DNA of 64,000 bases. Origin: Dokdonella_A sp044227025 (GTDB lineage: Bacteria; Pseudomonadota; Gammaproteobacteria; Xanthomonadales; Rhodanobacteraceae). A model generated the notes under the pieces. It saw only the letters and a list, made by a program, of their open reading frames with translations, did no database searches and was not told the DNA's origin. Where the stretch lies: NCBI RefSeq assembly GCF_044227025.1, contig NZ_JBGAFX010000008.1, positions 24,936 to 88,935 of the forward strand, read 5' to 3'. Made by a program: the position numbers and the translations under genes. Positions 56,257 to 64,000 of this stretch are shown here, in pieces (the first letter of the stretch is position 1; each line of letters begins with the position of its first letter).

Positions 56257-57684
56257 TCAGGGTTCGTGTTCCGGGTCCTGGCGCGCCGCGCGCACGACGG
56301 TCGTCGTGCAGTCCGCTTCGGCGACGACGCGCGCGGACACGCTGCCGAGCAGGCGCCGCACGCCGGTGACGCCGCGCGCGCCCATGACGATGTGGTCGAT
56401 CGCGTTGTTGCGCGCGTAGTCGACGATAGCCTGCGCGACGTCGCTGGATTCGAGGACATGGAACGTGATGCGGTGGTCCGGCAGTGCGAGCCCGCGCGCC
56501 CAGTGGCGCAGCGCGACGAGGCGCTTGACGTGGCGGTTGCGCCCCTCTGCGTCGATGTTCGTCTCCATGCCGATGCGCGGCGTGCGCAGCACGGTCACGC
56601 ACGCGAGGCGCGCGTGCGGCGCGGTTTCGACGGTGCGCCGCGCGACGTCGAGCAGGGCGGCGTCGAGCGCCGCGTCGCCCTGCTTGAGGTCGACCGCGAC
56701 GACGATCAGCGGCGGGCGCGCTCCGTCGCGCGCACGCTTCGCGCGCAGGTCTTCGGCATCGAGGCGGAAACCACGCAGCCAGCGCTTCACGGAGCCGAGT
56801 GCGCCGTCGTCGTGGGTGCGTTCCGCGCGTTCGGTCAGCACGACCTGTTCGGGATGCTGCAGGTCGAACGCGAGCTGCGCCGCGGTCGGATAGCGCGCGT
56901 CCGGGTCGACTTCGAGGCAGCGCAGGATGATCTCCTGCAGCCAGCGCGGAATCCCCGGCTGCAGCGCGCGCGGCGGCACGGGCGCGCGATAGAAGCGCCG
57001 CTTGAGGCCGCTGTCGCTGGTCGGCGCACCGAACGGCGTCTCGCCGGTCGCGAGGTAGTACAGCGTCACGCCGAGCGCGAACAGGTCGCTGCGCGGATCG
57101 TTGCGCACGCCGAGCACCTGCTCCGGCGCGATGTACGGGGCCGTGCCCATCGGCACCCGGAATTGCTCGGCGAGCAGGTCGGGCAGGTGTGCATGATGCG
57201 CGAGGCCGAAGTCGAGCAACACGATGCGCTCGCGCCCTTGCGCGTCGACGTGGAGCATGAGGTTGCCCGGCTTGATGTCGAGGTGGACGACGTGCTGGCG
57301 GTGCAGGTCGTCGAGTGCGAGGGCGGCGAGTGCACCCAGTGCAGCGACGCGCTCGGGCGGCACCGGCGCCGCATCGAGCAGCGGCAGCAGCGTCTCGCCG
57401 CTCACGAATTCCATGACGATCCACGGCTGGTCGCCGGCTTCACCGCTCGCGACGAAACGCGGCACGTACGGCCCGGAGAGCGAAGGCATGAGCATGCGCT
57501 CGACCTCGAAGCTCACGACCCGGCTCACGTCTTCGCCGTAGCCGACATGCGGCAGCTTGGCGAGCAGCGGAAATGCCTGCTGCGGATGCGAGACGCGCCA
57601 CAGCGTCGCCATGCCGCCCGCGCGCAACGGCTCGACCAAAGTGAAATCGCCGATCACGAGCCCTGGATGCAGTTGCAGCGGCAT
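56257..57684 (-). CDS. Serine/threonine protein kinase fused to a universal stress (UspA) domain
   Basis: A 475-residue fusion. Kinase domain (about 10-285): Gly-rich loop LRAGGMATLWRV, ATP Lys43, catalytic loop HLDIKPGN (Asp136, Asn141), DFG at 158-160, APE at 186-188 and Asp200. UspA domain (about 324-466): IVVAVDL at its start and a nucleotide motif MGARGVTGVRRLLGSVS near the end, with one residue fewer than the usual G2xG9xG spacing. It is cytoplasmic, with no membrane helix. It begins 3 bp after the phosphoesterase gene. Confidence 0.9.
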   Translation of the reverse strand: MPLQLHPGLVIGDFTLVEPLRAGGMATLWRVSHPQQAFPLLAKLPHVGYGEDVSRVVSFEVERMLMPSLSGPYVPRFVASGEAGDQPWIVMEFVSGETLLPLLDAAPVPPERVAALGALAALALDDLHRQHVVHLDIKPGNLMLHVDAQGRERIVLLDFGLAHHAHLPDLLAEQFRVPMGTAPYIAPEQVLGVRNDPRSDLFALGVTLYYLATGETPFGAPTSDSGLKRRFYRAPVPPRALQPGIPRWLQEIILRCLEVDPDARYPTAAQLAFDLQHPEQVVLTERAERTHDDGALGSVKRWLRGFRLDAEDLRAKRARDGARPPLIVVAVDLKQGDAALDAALLDVARRTVETAPHARLACVTVLRTPRIGMETNIDAEGRNRHVKRLVALRHWARGLALPDHRITFHVLESSDVAQAIVDYARNNAIDHIVMGARGVTGVRRLLGSVSARVVAEADCTTTVVRAARQDPEHEP

Positions 57685-57687
57685 CGA

Positions 57688-58431
57688 TCAGGTTCCTGCG
57701 AGCAGGCGATCGGCGAACGCCGTCGGCAGGCCGGCGGCACGGATCTTCGCCGCCGCCCGTTCGTGATCGTAGGGAACGCGCAGGAACGCGAGCGACGCGG
57801 TGTCGACGTCGAACCATGCGCACGCGGCGGCGGGATTGTGGTCGCGCGGCTGGCCGCACGAGCCGGGGATCGCGAGCCAGCGACGCGTCCCGGACACCGG
57901 GATCGGCACGCCCGGCGTCGGCGCGAAGTGGTGCGCGGTCGCTTGCTGCGCGTGATACAAGGCCGGTTCGTGCACGTGCCCGCAGAAGGTCAGGCGCGCG
58001 TCGGTCGCAGCGAGGCTGCGCGCCGCCGAGAGCGCAGTGCCGACGTAGGCCCAGCCTTCGGGCGCCCACGCGTTCGCATGCACGTAGAGGCGGTCGTCCT
58101 CGCGCACGCGCAGCGGCAATGCGGCGAGGAACGCGTGCTGGCCGTCATCGAGCTGGCGACTCGTCCATGCGATCGCCGCCTCGGTCTGCGCGTGCATGGT
58201 GCCGCCGCCGACGCCGCCGACCGCCGCCGCATCATGGTTGCCGAGCACGGCGACCGCTCCGGACCCGACCTCGCCTCGCACGAAATCGACGACCCACGCG
58301 GGGTCGGCGCCGTACCCGACGAGATCGCCGAGGAACACAAGGCGCGCGCAACCCGCGTCCCGCAACGCGTCGACGCACGCTTCGGTCGCCTCGCGATTGG
58401 CGTGCAGGTCCGCTAGCAGGCCGATGCGCAT
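57688..58431 (-). CDS. Calcineurin-like metallophosphoesterase
   Basis: A 247-residue phosphoesterase with the full metal signature: IGLLADLHAN (Asp8, His10), FLGDLVGYG (Asp36), VLGNHD (Asn65, His66), LYVHANAW and FCGHVHEP. The start at 58431 places ADLHAN at the N-terminus as in the family; the longer version begins Arg-rich. The YfcE/diadenosine-tetraphosphatase-like fold could hydrolyse nucleotides or phosphoproteins. With 3 bp to the kinase-UspA gene, the two are one operon and may act on the same target. Confidence 0.88.
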   Translation of the reverse strand: MRIGLLADLHANREATEACVDALRDAGCARLVFLGDLVGYGADPAWVVDFVRGEVGSGAVAVLGNHDAAAVGGVGGGTMHAQTEAAIAWTSRQLDDGQHAFLAALPLRVREDDRLYVHANAWAPEGWAYVGTALSAARSLAATDARLTFCGHVHEPALYHAQQATAHHFAPTPGVPIPVSGTRRWLAIPGSCGQPRDHNPAAACAWFDVDTASLAFLRVPYDHERAAAKIRAAGLPTAFADRLLAGT

Positions 58432-58629
58432 GTCCAATGCCGGAGTCGAAGACGTGCCGACACGATAGCGCATCGTCGGGGTGCGCAATGGAACGCGACG
58501 GTGGCGGCGCGTGCCGCGGCGAGCGGCCGCAGCGGTCGCGCATCGACGAGCTTGCATCGCCGCCGGCCCCAGGCCCGCGCCCTGTTCATCCGACGCTGGC
58601 CTTCGATGGGACGTGATTCGCCTGGAGGG

Positions 58630-60300
58630 TCAGATCGCAAGCCCGCCGATCTCGAAGCCATCGACGAACACGGCATCGCCCGTCAGTGGCACGGTGAACG
58701 ATCCAGTGGATCCGGCGCCGCCCGCATAGGCGGTATCGACGGCGCGCACGCGCCAGGTGTACTGGCCATTCGGCAGGTTGCCGTACGTCCAATGCGTCGA
58801 TGTACTGACGCTGCCCGGTTCGGGCAGGCGCTCCGGCAATGCGACCGGCACGCCGTCGCGCCACAACTCGAGATCGTAGGTGAGCTGCGCACTCGGTGTG
58901 TGGTCATCGTTGGCGGCATTCCACGCCAGCGTGACGCCGCTGCCGGCGGGATCCACGCGCAGGCCGTCGGGGGCCGCGGGCGGCGCGTTCGTCGCGGTCG
59001 TCGTATTGCGGAACACGTGCAGTTGCGCCTCGACGAGGCCGTTGCCGCCAGGAACGTAGAACGCGCCGGCGACCAGGTAGTCGAGATCGCCGTCGCCATC
59101 GATGTCGAACCAGGTGAATGCACCGCCGCGGCCAATCGAGCCGATCGGCGCCGGCAACTGCACGCCGAGCGGCGCGAATACACCGTTCTCGTTGCCGAAG
59201 ATTTCCGATTTCCCGACGATTTCGCCGGATCCGACGAAGGTGCCGGTCACCAGCAGGTCCACGTCGCCGTCTGAATCGTAGTCGGCCCAGGTGGCCGCGT
59301 TGAGGTCGAGCCAGTCCGCGTTCGGGGCGTCGATCAGCGTATCCGTCGCATACGCCGTGCCCTCGTTGCGATAGATGCGCAGCACGGTCTTGTAGGTCTG
59401 GTCCACATCGAGGATGTTGCCGGCGACGAGGATGTCGAGATCGCCATCCGCGTCCGCGTCGGCGAAGTCGGCGAGCCCGTGTTCGACGCGGATGCCGAGC
59501 GGGTCGCTGGAAGTGAACTGGCCCGCGTTGTTGTTGAACAGCTTGATGAAACCGGTTTCGGTGAACGGGTCGACATTGGCGACGAACAGGTCGAGGTCGC
59601 CGTCGCCATCCGCATCGGCCCAGGATGTCTGGGCGTGCGTGGTCGGATCGAGTGCCGCGGCAACGTCGGTGAACAGCCAGCCGCCGAGGCCATCGCTGCC
59701 GTCGTTGCGCATCAACGCGGTGCGGAACGAGAACGTGGATGGGTCGTAGACCGAAGGAACCAGCAGATCGAGGTCGCCGTCGTTGTCGAAGTCCGCCCAG
59801 GTCAGCGAACGCAGGTCGTAGGTGTCCTCGTAGCCCGAGTCCTCGGAGTAGCCGGGCAACGACGCGTTGACCGGGACCAGCGTGCCGGCGTCATTGCGAT
59901 ACAGCGCGGTTGCGCCCTCCGAACCCACGGCGAGATCGTGGTCGCCGTCGCCGTCGAAATCGCCCCAGGCCAGGTCGGACGCACCGGCGACGATGCCGTT
60001 GAGCGGCACCTGCGTGGGCGTGAAGATCCACTTTCCGTCGGCGCCAATGCCGTCATTGTGGAACAGCAGCAACGTGTCCTCGACGCTCACGTTGTAGACG
60101 ACGTAGAAGCCGAGCACGGCGAGATCGACGTGGCCGTCGCCATCGACATCCGCGGGAGCGACCGCGTTGACCCAGAAGTCCTCGCTGTCCGGATTGACGA
60201 ACCAGGGGGTGGTGGAGGGAGTGACCTCGACGAACGCCGGCTGGGCTGCGAGTGCGGGAGCAATCAGCAGCAGTGCGATGTGCAACAGATGACGCAACAT
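58630..60300 (-). CDS. Secreted VCBS/FG-GAP repeat protein with fibronectin-like domain and C-terminal VFVDGFE
   Basis: A 556-residue protein with a signal peptide (MLRHLLHIALLLIAPALAAQ). Seven calcium-binding FG-GAP blades follow: VDGDGHVDLAV, FDGDGDHDLAV, FDNDGDLDLLV, ADGDGDLDLFV, ADADGDLDILV, YDSDGDVDLLV and IDGDGDLDYLV, a likely seven-bladed propeller. Residues 430-540 resemble a fibronectin type III domain (PDGLRVDPAG...YTWRVRAVD). It ends AVFVDGFEIGGLAI. GGGGAG precedes the ATG. The role is probably surface or matrix binding. Confidence 0.85.
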   Translation of the reverse strand: MLRHLLHIALLLIAPALAAQPAFVEVTPSTTPWFVNPDSEDFWVNAVAPADVDGDGHVDLAVLGFYVVYNVSVEDTLLLFHNDGIGADGKWIFTPTQVPLNGIVAGASDLAWGDFDGDGDHDLAVGSEGATALYRNDAGTLVPVNASLPGYSEDSGYEDTYDLRSLTWADFDNDGDLDLLVPSVYDPSTFSFRTALMRNDGSDGLGGWLFTDVAAALDPTTHAQTSWADADGDGDLDLFVANVDPFTETGFIKLFNNNAGQFTSSDPLGIRVEHGLADFADADADGDLDILVAGNILDVDQTYKTVLRIYRNEGTAYATDTLIDAPNADWLDLNAATWADYDSDGDVDLLVTGTFVGSGEIVGKSEIFGNENGVFAPLGVQLPAPIGSIGRGGAFTWFDIDGDGDLDYLVAGAFYVPGGNGLVEAQLHVFRNTTTATNAPPAAPDGLRVDPAGSGVTLAWNAANDDHTPSAQLTYDLELWRDGVPVALPERLPEPGSVSTSTHWTYGNLPNGQYTWRVRAVDTAYAGGAGSTGSFTVPLTGDAVFVDGFEIGGLAI

Positions 60301-60551
60301 GACGATCTCCCCACAGGTCCAATCCCTGGGTTTGAACCGTTCATCGGCGCCGTTTTCGGCAAGCGCGCCGCAGGCTATGCCTGGACGGTGCAGCCAACCG
60401 ACGAAAGAGAAGGTCGGGCAACTGGGTTCAGTGTAGCGAAAGCGCCGATTCGCCACGTTGATCTGGATCAAGCGCGCGCGGGGAGTCAGGCGTCGGAGTG
60501 CCGCTCCTGCGGGGACATCGGTTCAGGGAAGGTGTTGCGAGCGGTAGGACG

Positions 60552-60672
60552 GGCATCGCGGCTTTCGCCGCTCCCGCAGACTTTGGTAGGGCGGTACGTG
60601 CGCAGCGCGTGCCGCCGGGCCGGCGGTCGCGGTGTGCGGCGGGACTCGCGCTCCGCGCTCGACCCGCCCTAC
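60552..60672. repeat. REP and GGTAGGGCGG elements in the gap before the reductase gene
   Basis: In the 469-bp gap 60301-60769, a half REP (GCATCGCGGCTTTCGCCGCT) at 60552-60579 is followed by a GGTAGGGCGGTACGTGCGCA...GACCCGCCCTAC palindrome at 60585-60672. The rest (60301-60551, 60673-60769) shows no gene; GAAGGAG precedes the next ATG. Confidence 0.6.
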
Positions 60673-60769
60673 GAAAGACGATTCGACGGCCATCGCTCGA
60701 CGATGTCGATTGGTGGCATCGCCATTCGTCGAAGCAAATGAAGCCACACTTTCCCTGAAGGAGTTTCCC

Positions 60770-61393
60770 ATGCGCAGGCTCATCGTTCCCGCGTTCATCA
60801 GTCTCGACGGCATCATCCAGGCGCCGGGTGGACCGGGTGAGGACACGAGCGGCGGTTTCTCGCTCGGTGGCTGGGTGGTGCCGTATGCGGACGAATCGAG
60901 CGAGCCGATGGGCGGGGTGTTCAACGAGCCGTTCGAACTGGTGCTCGGTCGCACGACCTACGAGATCTTCGCGGGGTACTGGCCGAAGGTTCCGGCGGAT
61001 GCGCCGCATCGCGCGTTCGCAGACGGGTTCAATCGCGCGGCGAAGCACGTCGCGACGCATCGGCCGGAATCGCTCGCGTGGGAGAACAGCCATGCGCTCG
61101 GCAAGGACGTGGTCGGCGCGCTGCGCGATCTGAAGCGCGGCAACGGACCGAACCTGCTCACACAGGGCAGCAGCGAACTCGTGCGGCAGCTGCTCGCGGC
61201 GGATGTCGTCGACGAGCTGGTGTTGTTGCAGTATCCGATCCTGCTCGGCAAGGGCAAGCGCCTCTACGACGACGGCGTGCGGCCGGCGGCGTTCCGCCTC
61301 GAATCGTCGCGACAGACGGCGGCGGGCGTGTCGGTGAATCGCTTCGTGCGCGAGGGCGAGGTGATGACGGGGTCGTTTGCGCTGGATGACTAG
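60770..61393 (+). CDS. RibD C-terminal/dihydrofolate reductase-like protein
   Basis: A 207-residue protein of the YyaP/RibD_C reductase group: MRRLIVPAFISLDGIIQAPG opens the fold, LVLGRTTYEIFAGYW binds cofactor, LTQGSSELVRQLLAADVVDEL is the central nucleotide-binding helix and YPILLGKGKRLYDDG closes the sheet. The real substrate of this group is unknown, although NADPH use is likely. AAGGAG sits 8 nt before the ATG. It stands alone, with a hairpin repeat 29 bp after its stop. Confidence 0.88.
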   Translation: MRRLIVPAFISLDGIIQAPGGPGEDTSGGFSLGGWVVPYADESSEPMGGVFNEPFELVLGRTTYEIFAGYWPKVPADAPHRAFADGFNRAAKHVATHRPESLAWENSHALGKDVVGALRDLKRGNGPNLLTQGSSELVRQLLAADVVDELVLLQYPILLGKGKRLYDDGVRPAAFRLESSRQTAAGVSVNRFVREGEVMTGSFALDD

Positions 61394-61420
61394 GCGGGCG
61401 CGGTAAGCGCGTTCGCAGGG

Positions 61421-61460
61421 TTCCCCTCACCCTGCCCTCTCCCGCAAGCGGGAGAGGGGA
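61421..61460. repeat. Hairpin repeat CCCTCTCCCGCAAGCGGGAG, left copy
   Basis: A CCTCACCCTGCC segment leads into the stem CCCTCTCCCG/CGGGAGAGGG (61435-61458, loop CAAG), then GGAA. The same element occurs inverted at 63379-63417, so the pair brackets the beta-helix gene. It may serve as a 3'-end structure for the reductase gene. Confidence 0.75.
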
Positions 61461-61595
61461 AAGCATCCGGAATGTGCCCGTAGTGTCGCGCAACCGCTGC
61501 GGCCACGCGGGACACGGACGCTCTTCGCAAAATGCGCGCGAGGCGGATGCGATACTTCGCGAATCCACTTCCCGTCACGCGAGCGAGTCCCCGGA

Positions 61596-63323
61596 ATGAT
61601 CCGCAACGCCCTCCTGCTCGCGGCTGCGCTCGTGCTGCCGTCGCCCTCCTTCGCCGCGGTCGCGGATCGCGTCTTCAGTGACGGCTTCGATCGCCTTGCG
61701 CCGGTCGTGCTTTACACCGACATCGTGTCGGGCCCGACCAGTGGCGGCGAGAATGGCAAGGGGTGTTACCTGTCGGTGTTCGGCAGGAACTTCGGCAGCG
61801 GCGTGCCGGGCACGAACGTCAGGGTGTTCGTCGGCACCGGCGAAGTCGCCGACTACCGCACGTTTGGGCCTTCGCGCGGGCGCGCGGACATCCAGCAGAT
61901 CACGGTGCAGCTCGGCGCGCTCGGCAGCGATGCGGTCACCGGTGCACAGCTGCCGGTGCGGGTGGTCGTCGACGGCGCTCCGTCCAACACCGATCACGTC
62001 TTCACGATCAATCCGGGGCGCATGATCTTCGTCGACGCGGCCAACGGCGTGGATGCGACTGCGCAGGTCGGCAACATCGCCAAGCCGTACCGCAGCGTGC
62101 AGACCGGTGGCGACTTCAGCGGCGGCGCCTGGGGCCAGGTGCGCGCGGGCGATTTCCTCGTGCTGCGCGGCGGTACCTACACGGGTGTCGGCTTCGAGAA
62201 CTACTTCCTGCGCTTCATGATCCGCGCGAACGGCGTGCCGGATCGCAGTTCCGGCACGCCGCCGACCGGCGCAGGCACCGGGCCGATCACGCTGATGGCG
62301 TATCCGGGCGAGACCGCGTTCATCGACGCCGACTCGGCGACGCATGCGGGCGGCGCGCTGTCGGGGCTCAACGGCGAGAACTATCCGCTCGCGGGCAAGT
62401 GGATCGTCATCGCCGGGCTCAAGGTCGAAGGCGGCGGCTACGACGGCCCGGTCAGCCAGCAGATCCACGGCGACCACTGGCGCATCGTCAACAACGAACT
62501 CACCGCGTTCACCGGCGTAACCGGCGGCGCCAGCCCGTCACGCATGGGCGGCATCACCGGCAACGGTGACGGCAGTGTCTGGCTCGGCAACCACATCCAC
62601 GACATCCAGGGCAGCGAGAACGAGGCGCACGGCATCTACATCGACGGCGACGGTTCGTACGACATCGGCTACAACGACATCCACGACATCCACAGCGGCA
62701 AGGGCATCCAGCTGTTCGCGAACGGCGGCAACGGCTCGGATTCGATCAACCACGTGCGCATCCACCACAACCGCATCCAGCGCGTGACGCAGTTCGGCAT
62801 CAACATCGCCGACGGCTCGCAGGACGACATCGCGATCTTCGACAACCTCGTCACCGACGCCAAGGTCGCCGGCCTGCGTTTCAACACCAACACGCTGCAC
62901 GGCTGCCGCGTGTACAACAACACGTTCTACAACAACAACACGCTCGATTCGGAAATCTACGGCGTGCTCATGAACGACTGGGGCTTCCCCGCCGACGCGC
63001 TCGACGTGCGCAACAACATCTTCTGGGCGCGCACCGGCACCGCGTATGCGGGCGGTTCTGTCGGCTTCGACGACCCGATCGGCGTGATCCGCCGCAACCT
63101 GTGGTTCGGCGCAGGCAACACGGGTTTCGGCTTCGACACGAACCCGCTGAACGCCGATCCACACCTCGTTGCTCCCGGCACCGATTTCCACATCGCAACC
63201 GCGACGAGTCCGGCGGTGGATGCGGGCGATGCGACTGCCGCGTCGCTCGTCACGAATGATTTCGACGCGAACAGGCCGCGACCGCACGGCGCTGGGATCG
63301 ATGTGGGGGCGTACGAGTTCTAG
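61596..63323 (+). CDS. Secreted parallel beta-helix protein with N-terminal VFSDGFD motif
   Basis: A 575-residue protein with a signal peptide (NALLLAAALVLPSPSFA). Straight after it comes ADRVFSDGFDRL (26-32). Residues 38-130 resemble an IPT/TIG-like Ig domain (VSGPTSGGENGKGCYLSVFG). A right-handed beta-helix follows from about 150 (NPGRMIFVDAANGVD) with PbH1-type coils (HRIQ..., NHIHDIQGSENEAHGIYIDG, NNTFYNNNTL), and the end FDANRPRPHGAGIDVGAYEF is typical of such helices. A polysaccharide-binding or lyase role is plausible but not shown. Confidence 0.8.
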   Translation: MIRNALLLAAALVLPSPSFAAVADRVFSDGFDRLAPVVLYTDIVSGPTSGGENGKGCYLSVFGRNFGSGVPGTNVRVFVGTGEVADYRTFGPSRGRADIQQITVQLGALGSDAVTGAQLPVRVVVDGAPSNTDHVFTINPGRMIFVDAANGVDATAQVGNIAKPYRSVQTGGDFSGGAWGQVRAGDFLVLRGGTYTGVGFENYFLRFMIRANGVPDRSSGTPPTGAGTGPITLMAYPGETAFIDADSATHAGGALSGLNGENYPLAGKWIVIAGLKVEGGGYDGPVSQQIHGDHWRIVNNELTAFTGVTGGASPSRMGGITGNGDGSVWLGNHIHDIQGSENEAHGIYIDGDGSYDIGYNDIHDIHSGKGIQLFANGGNGSDSINHVRIHHNRIQRVTQFGINIADGSQDDIAIFDNLVTDAKVAGLRFNTNTLHGCRVYNNTFYNNNTLDSEIYGVLMNDWGFPADALDVRNNIFWARTGTAYAGGSVGFDDPIGVIRRNLWFGAGNTGFGFDTNPLNADPHLVAPGTDFHIATATSPAVDAGDATAASLVTNDFDANRPRPHGAGIDVGAYEF

Positions 63324-63378
63324 CGCTGGCGCGGGGGTTCAAGTTGGTTCTTTCGCGAACGTGCTCTTGCGTTTGGCT

Positions 63379-63417
63379 TCCCCTCTCCCGCTTGCGGGAG
63401 AGGGTAGGGTGAGGGCG
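63379..63417. repeat. Hairpin repeat CCCTCTCCCGCTTGCGGGAG, right inverted copy
   Basis: The stem CCCTCTCCCG/CGGGAGAGGG (63381-63404, loop CTTG) is followed by TAGGGTGAGGGCGC, the inverse of the copy at 61421-61460. It lies 56 bp past the beta-helix stop and may help end its transcript. Confidence 0.75.
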
Positions 63418-63511
63418 CTTTTGTGGTGTCCTTTCGTTGTTCGGGAGTCTCGCTTTCTTTCGCGATAACCGACCCGCATCCCTGCGTGTTCGTCCCGCAT
63501 CCCTGCGGGCC

Positions 63512-63547
63512 GGTTTCTTTCTCTTGCTTGTCCAAGAGAAAGAAACC
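63512..63547. repeat. Perfect 15-bp inverted repeat in the end gap
   Basis: GGTTTCTTTCTCTTG (63512-63526) and CAAGAGAAAGAAACC (63533-63547) pair fully with a CTTGTC loop. Just upstream, CCCGCATCCCTGCG is repeated three times (63470-63508). The gap 63324-63878 (555 bp) holds this, the hairpin at 63379 and a REP at 63768; no gene is seen in it. Confidence 0.7.
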
Positions 63548-63767
63548 AAAGAGAAGGACACCCCCACAGCACCGCCTTCCGCGCTTCCTGCGCGGAAGGT
63601 GCGTGAACGTCGGCCGGGGTTCGCCGACGATGCATCCTGCATCGCGGCGAACGCGCGCGCGTCCTGCGCGCGCCCCTGCGGGCCTTGTCGTCCGCCGTCC
63701 ACCGGCGCTGAAGGGGACCCGAAGAGCAACAAGCAGCGCGCTCCTGCGCGCAGAGCCAGAGCCGCGT

Positions 63768-63843
63768 TGCAGGAGCGGCGTCAGCCGCGATAGGCACACG
63801 ACAACGATGCTCGAGAGCATCGCAGCTGAAGCCGCTCCTACAC
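63768..63843. repeat. REP-type palindrome next to the IS110 end
   Basis: GCAGGAGCGGCGTCAGCCGC (from 63769) and GCAGCTGAAGCCGCTCCTAC (ending about 63842) face each other across about 30 bp. A further half-unit TTGTGGGAGCAA lies at 63861-63872. Confidence 0.65.
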
Positions 63844-63878
63844 GGTCCTCTCCTCCGCCTTTGTGGGAGCAACTGTCT

Positions 63879-64000
63879 TCACCCAGTCACAGGCATTTTC
63901 CATTCGACCTTGTCGCGCACCATGGCGTTGAGTCGGACGAGCAAGACACGCATGCAGGCGGTAATGGCGACTTTGGCGCACTTGCCCAACTGCCGTAGGC
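63879..64000 (-). CDS. IS110-family transposase, C-terminal end (cut by window edge)
   Basis: The last 40 codons are in the window: LRQLGKCAKVAITACMRVLL, then VRLNAMVRDKVEW and the end KMPVTG. The pattern GKxxKVAxTACMRxLLxxLNAM is the conserved C-terminus (transposase_20 domain) of IS110/IS1111 transposases. Too short to say whether the element is intact; the rest lies to the right of the window. Confidence 0.85.
   Translation of the reverse strand, partial: LRQLGKCAKVAITACMRVLLVRLNAMVRDKVEWKMPVTG

Noticed and set aside
60301..60471. Longer start for the VCBS protein
   Set aside because: The extension lacks a signal peptide, while the start at 60300 has GGGGAG and a clear signal sequence.

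Overview
The window is a high-GC stretch of a gammaproteobacterial chromosome, most likely from the Xanthomonadales (Lysobacteraceae/Rhodanobacteraceae, Dokdonella-like). This rests on three things: the gene order pnp-rpsO-truB-rbfA-infB-nusA-rimP-tRNA-fMet-nuoN..A-tRNA-Leu-secG-tpiA, a DksA with a long Lys/Ala/Pro-rich N-terminus, and several families of intergenic palindromes typical of that order. The placement is an inference from content; no search was run.

Positions 1-24,000 are core housekeeping genes, all on the minus strand. A translation/RNA cluster (pnp, rpsO, truB, rbfA, infB, nusA, rimP) is followed, reading left to right, by an initiator tRNA with its own promoter and terminator. 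Next comes a complete 14-gene complex I operon (nuoA-N), read from the right behind tpiA, secG and tRNA-Leu(GAG). Repeat elements sit inside the nuo operon (nuoD/C, nuoF/E and nuoL/K gaps) and across the rbfA/truB overlap.

Positions 24,000-47,200 carry mixed metabolic and envelope genes. An SDR dehydrogenase is followed by a minus-strand run of dksA, glmM, a 2OG-Fe(II) oxygenase, a small membrane protein and two large multi-pass membrane proteins. A plus-strand yidD-pyrC-M23 peptidase group comes next, then two small unknown genes, a secreted amidohydrolase, dbpA with a coupled DUF1415 gene, a secreted beta-helix protein, a PhoD-type phosphatase and an M20 peptidase. A tandem array of about 110-bp palindromic repeats separates the last two.

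Positions 47,200-54,900 are an accessory island. It holds a 21-bp minisatellite, an HNH endonuclease, a complete IS3-family element (1,303 bp, AAT target duplication), a membrane-anchored Mrr-like nuclease with a zinc ribbon, a clearly lower-GC P-loop ATPase, a lipoprotein, and a second membrane-anchored Mrr-like nuclease. The 3' end of that last gene is also present as a separate diverged duplicate. This is the best place in the window to look for an undescribed, possibly defensive, system.

Positions 54,900-64,000 hold a TrxC-like thioredoxin, a repeat-rich gap, a calcineurin-type phosphoesterase with an adjoining Ser/Thr kinase-UspA fusion, a secreted VCBS/FG-GAP protein, a RibD/DHFR-like reductase, a secreted beta-helix protein flanked by inverted hairpin repeats, and the 3' end of an IS110-family transposase cut off by the window edge. 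Three unrelated secreted proteins here share a short VFx(D/S)GF(E/D) motif.
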